Virus record (IMG/VR): IMGVR_UViG_3300031963_000033
Location: 50,530-114,529 of that record
DNA length: 64,000 bases
Strand: one strand, 5' to 3'
Origin: a virus
In this document: positions 61,604-64,000 of the stretch, one piece after another
Layout of the letters: every line of letters begins with the position of its first letter
How positions within the stretch are numbered: the stretch's first letter is position 1
Program-made: the position numbers and the translations under genes
Notes under the pieces: generated by a model
The model's database searches: none
The model's input: only the letters and a program-made list of their open reading frames with translations
What the model was told of the DNA's origin: nothing

Positions 61604-61825
61604 ATGAAAAAGTTACTAACATCAATGTTACTGTTGGTGTCGTGTGTAGACCCAGATGCAGAAAAAACATATGTCGTTACTTGTAGATTCCCCCAAGAAA
61701 CATTTACGGATACGATAGTAACCGGAGCTAATGTGTGGCATTTAAAAGAATCGTATCGTATCGACAACGCATATTATCCCACATCCTTTTGTACTATGAG
61801 GTTTACTATCAATGAACAACGTTAA
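61604..61825 (+). CDS. Small lipoprotein
   Basis: 73 residues. MKKLLTSMLLLVSC is a compact signal peptide with lipobox LVSC, leaving a 60-residue mature protein starting at Cys14, with two more Cys. GGAG lies 6 nt before the ATG; the GTG at 61565 lies in the promoter and is rejected. Phage lipoproteins often block superinfection or act in lysis. It overlaps the ligase gene by 14 nt. Confidence 0.7.
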   Translation: MKKLLTSMLLLVSCVDPDAEKTYVVTCRFPQETFTDTIVTGANVWHLKESYRIDNAYYPTSFCTMRFTINEQR

Positions 61826-62912
61826 ATCTAGTGAGTGGCTGATTTCTGAAAACAAGAATGGTGGTGAGAAGTTCTGGCGTCTCCATGTCGTTCGGGACGG
61901 TGATGAGTATTATACACAAACCGAATGGTATCAAATTAGCAAGACGGGTCGTGAGACAAAGCGCCAGTTCTCTGATCCATATTTCGCAGCTCCTACTAAC
62001 GTTGGTCGTGCGAATGAGCGCAACTCACGGGAGCAGGCTGACTTCGAGTTCGATGCTATTATTAAGAAGCAGCGTGACAAGGGATTTCGTGCCAAGGGTG
62101 AACGGAAGAACGTTCGTCCGATGCCGATGCTCGCCCACAAGTTCGCTGACCACAAGGGTAAGATGGATTTTCCCGTTTACGTCCAACCCAAGTTGAATGG
62201 TATGCGGATGCTGTTTGACGGGGAGAATGGATGGAGTCGTGGAAACAAGGAAGTCATTCCCGAAGTGATTGAACACTTGAAGTTTGATACGATGGGATAC
62301 GTCTTGGACGGTGAATTGATGTTGCCCGATAATGTTCTCCTTCAAGAGAGCATGAAGGCTATCAAGAAGTATCGTCCAGACTTGTCTCCAAAACTTCTCT
62401 ATCACGTTTATGACATTGTGGAACCAGACCTTCCGTATGGTGCCCGTAAGGAAATTCTAGACAGTCTACTTCAGAATGTGCCAGAGAATGTGGTTCGGGT
62501 CAAGACTGTGAAGGTAGATGATGAGTCACAGGTGATGCACTTACACAATCTGTTCGTGCACGATGGGTTTGAGGGTACGATGGTGCGTGATCCTGGTATG
62601 AATTATGAAATTAATAAGCGGTCTTATTCACTTCTTAAACTTAAGGATTTTACAGATGCAGAGTATCGTATTGTTGATGTTGTTGACGGCGATGGTAGTG
62701 ATTCCGGCCTCGCAATTTTTGAACTGGAAACTGATTCGGGTGCTCGTTTCAATTGCCGCCCAGAGGGTTCGCAGGAAAATCGTAGTGAACTTTATAAGAA
62801 CCGCAAGAAGCTTATCGGCAAATACTTGACCGTTCGCTATTTTGAATTGAGCAAGGATGGAATTCCGATTTTCCCTGTTGGCGTGTCGGTGCGTGAACGA
62901 GGAGAATTCTGA
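61812..62912 (+). CDS. ATP-dependent DNA ligase with WGR-like N-terminus
   Basis: 366 residues. Residues ~15-95 resemble a WGR domain (FWRLHVVRDGDEYYTQTEWY, then NVGRANERN). The nucleotidyltransferase domain has QPKLNGMR with the adenylated Lys (motif I, KLNG not KxDG), YVLDGELM (III), FEGTMVRDP (IV) and SLLKLKDF (V), then an OB fold. It seals nicks in replication and repair. Confidence 0.87.
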   Translation: MNNVKSSEWLISENKNGGEKFWRLHVVRDGDEYYTQTEWYQISKTGRETKRQFSDPYFAAPTNVGRANERNSREQADFEFDAIIKKQRDKGFRAKGERKNVRPMPMLAHKFADHKGKMDFPVYVQPKLNGMRMLFDGENGWSRGNKEVIPEVIEHLKFDTMGYVLDGELMLPDNVLLQESMKAIKKYRPDLSPKLLYHVYDIVEPDLPYGARKEILDSLLQNVPENVVRVKTVKVDDESQVMHLHNLFVHDGFEGTMVRDPGMNYEINKRSYSLLKLKDFTDAEYRIVDVVDGDGSDSGLAIFELETDSGARFNCRPEGSQENRSELYKNRKKLIGKYLTVRYFELSKDGIPIFPVGVSVRERGEF

Positions 62913-62913
62913 T

Positions 62914-63288
62914 GTGACAGATGAATATAAAAATCCTAATGCTTTAACGTATGGAACTACACCCAACACTCCAGCATCTCTGAAACCAGTAGAGATTGAT
63001 AAGTGGAAGGCTGATGTAAGTCCTACGTTTAAGCATTATTATACCGAACGATATAATGAGTTAGTACGTCAGTTTCAAGAACTAGTTTCAGATTATGACA
63101 TCAATCAGATGTGTTATGAAGCATCGATTGGGTTTAAACCGATTATGGGTCAATCATATCATCTTTATGAGAAACCCAATGGAACTAGATTCTTTTCATT
63201 AGTCCCACCACAGTCTGCCTTTTGGGGTGGATACGTTGGAATGTTTAAACTTAACGCACAGTATGCATGGGAACGAATAGATGAATAA
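62914..63288 (+). CDS. DUF2452-like protein
   Basis: 124 residues from a GTG two bases after the ligase stop, with GAGGAG upstream, instead of an ATG 57 nt earlier in the ligase gene. FKHYYTERYNELVRQFQELV, YEASIGFKPIMGQSYHLY and FFSLVPPQSAFWGGYVG match the DUF2452 pattern. Function unknown; the YHLY/F-S-L core is conserved. Confidence 0.75.
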   Translation: MTDEYKNPNALTYGTTPNTPASLKPVEIDKWKADVSPTFKHYYTERYNELVRQFQELVSDYDINQMCYEASIGFKPIMGQSYHLYEKPNGTRFFSLVPPQSAFWGGYVGMFKLNAQYAWERIDE

Positions 63289-63541
63289 CATTTGTCATCA
63301 CGACGAACTTTGGTACGCCTGTAAAAAGTGTTATACTGAACTTCTTGTGTGGGAAGCGTATGATAAGGTGAAAGAAGAGTTGGCAGATGAACGTAGTAAA
63401 CGCAAACAGATTGAAGAGTTGTATGATAATTTGAAAGCTGATGTTGCTCCACTCATTAAAGCCGCAAAGGAACTCAATGTTGCGGGAAACGATGACACTC
63501 GCACCATTCATAACATTCGGAGAGCGGTAAAGTATTTATGA
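63281..63541 (+). CDS. Hypothetical protein with N-terminal Cys/His cluster
   Basis: 86 residues: CHHDELWYACKKC can bind a metal, followed by a charged coiled coil (WEAYDKVKEELADERSKRKQ). ATG overlaps the previous stop. No function assigned. Confidence 0.65.
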   Translation: MNNICHHDELWYACKKCYTELLVWEAYDKVKEELADERSKRKQIEELYDNLKADVAPLIKAAKELNVAGNDDTRTIHNIRRAVKYL

Positions 63542-63918
63542 AACTAGATAATTTTGTTCATGAAATGGATGAATACTTTGACGAAGATGGGTATCCTACT
63601 GAACATGCACTTGACATGATTGCCAAATGGGATTGGCGTCATACGGATGAATGTTTTGAATTCGTTCGTCAGATGTGGCGGTGGAATGATATGTTGTGGA
63701 CACAGACAGATGACGGAGAAAAGATTACCTACGACTTCAGTACAGGTGGGTGGAGTGGGAATGAGAGTTTGATTGCCGCGTTGCAAGAGAACCATATGAT
63801 TTGGATTTTTACTTGGGTACAGTCTCAGCGGGGTGGGCATTACGTCTTTGAGTTACCATACAAACGTCAACCATCTATGGTGGGAAAGGAAAATGAAAAC
63901 ACGAACATTAACACTTAA
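63538..63918 (+). CDS. Hypothetical phage protein, 126 aa
   Basis: 126 residues: a Glu/Asp-rich N-terminus, ALDMIAKWDWRHTDECFEFV, DFSTGGWSGNESLIAALQEN and QRGGHYVFELP. The STGGWSGNE motif recurs in hypothetical proteins from many phages and plasmids. Overlaps the previous gene by 4 nt. Confidence 0.75.
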   Translation: MKLDNFVHEMDEYFDEDGYPTEHALDMIAKWDWRHTDECFEFVRQMWRWNDMLWTQTDDGEKITYDFSTGGWSGNESLIAALQENHMIWIFTWVQSQRGGHYVFELPYKRQPSMVGKENENTNINT

Positions 63919-64000
63919 TCTCAAAGTTCCCCGCTGGATTCCTACTGGATATCAATGGAGAGCGTGGAAGAAGAAGGTTAAACTCTTTGTCTTTCCTCCC
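63893..64000 (+). CDS. Partial gene at right edge
   Basis: 36 codons from an ATG with GGAAAGGA upstream, overlapping the preceding gene by 26 nt and open to the window edge. Basic and Trp-rich (VPRWIPTGYQWRAWKKKVKL). Too short to assign. Confidence 0.5.
   Translation, partial: MKTRTLTLNLKVPRWIPTGYQWRAWKKKVKLFVFPP

Noticed and set aside
1-64000. tRNA, rRNA, intein or integrase genes
   Set aside because: Intergenic gaps are under about 100 nt and none can hold a tRNA cloverleaf I recognise; core genes have normal uninterrupted motifs; no integrase seen.

Overview
The window is about 64 kb of AT-rich DNA with every supported gene on the + strand, packed head to tail with frequent ATGA-type overlaps. 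It reads as part of the genome of a large contractile-tailed (myovirus) phage distantly related to T4. The tail block has a T4 gp26-like baseplate protein, a giant tape measure protein, baseplate and LysM-like proteins and a hub fused to a peptidoglycan peptidase. The replication block has a gp32-like SSB, UvsX/RecA, a T4 RNase H-like nuclease, a DnaB-type helicase, a family B DNA polymerase, an ATP-dependent ligase, a B12-dependent ribonucleotide reductase, thioredoxins and dUTPase. The host cannot be read from the sequence. An LpxH-like hydrolase and a lipoprotein signal fit a Gram-negative bacterium.

Layout: 2-2707 is the 3' end of a giant Thr/Pro/Ser-repeat (mucin-like) protein. 3264-15946 is an operon of 13 sugar-transfer and sugar-modification genes. 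16003-19366 holds four fibre-like genes, the last a second Thr/Pro/Ser-repeat protein with the same Cys-rich C-terminus as the first. 19461-29153 is a second sugar block, including a three-domain glycosyltransferase, GDP-mannose 3,5-epimerase, two NodU-type carbamoyltransferases and a 2OG-Fe(II) oxygenase. 29175-32359 holds a DUF6065 protein and a SMARCAL1-like helicase. 32409-43723 is the tail and baseplate block. 43724-64000 is DNA metabolism, with accessory genes interspersed: a sugar epimerase-cupin-methyltransferase fusion, a Vsr-like nuclease, GT2 and LpxH-like genes, a lipoprotein and a membrane-anchored HExxH protein.

The most striking possibility is a phage-encoded protein O-glycosylation system. 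About a third of the window encodes enzymes whose best-known relatives modify polypeptides rather than lipids or DNA. These are four GT60 domains (the family of Dictyostelium Skp1 hydroxyproline GlcNAc-transferase and trypanosome mucin Thr GlcNAc-transferase), an O-fucosyltransferase-like domain, a domain resembling plant hydroxyproline arabinosyl- or serine galactosyltransferases, and a 2OG-Fe(II) oxygenase that could be a prolyl hydroxylase. They flank two proteins made largely of Thr, Ser and Pro. GDP-L-fucose synthase, GDP-mannose 3,5-epimerase, a GT10 fucosyltransferase, methyltransferases and carbamoyltransferases would supply and decorate the sugars. That these enzymes act on the repeat proteins is inference from gene content and position.

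Transcription signals are visible at a few gaps. Five sigma70-like promoters (TTGACA/T, 17-18 bp spacer, TATATT or TAATAT) each overlap an inverted repeat that looks like a terminator or attenuator. A separate TATTTATAC motif precedes the first sugar block, the fibre block and the thioredoxin block.
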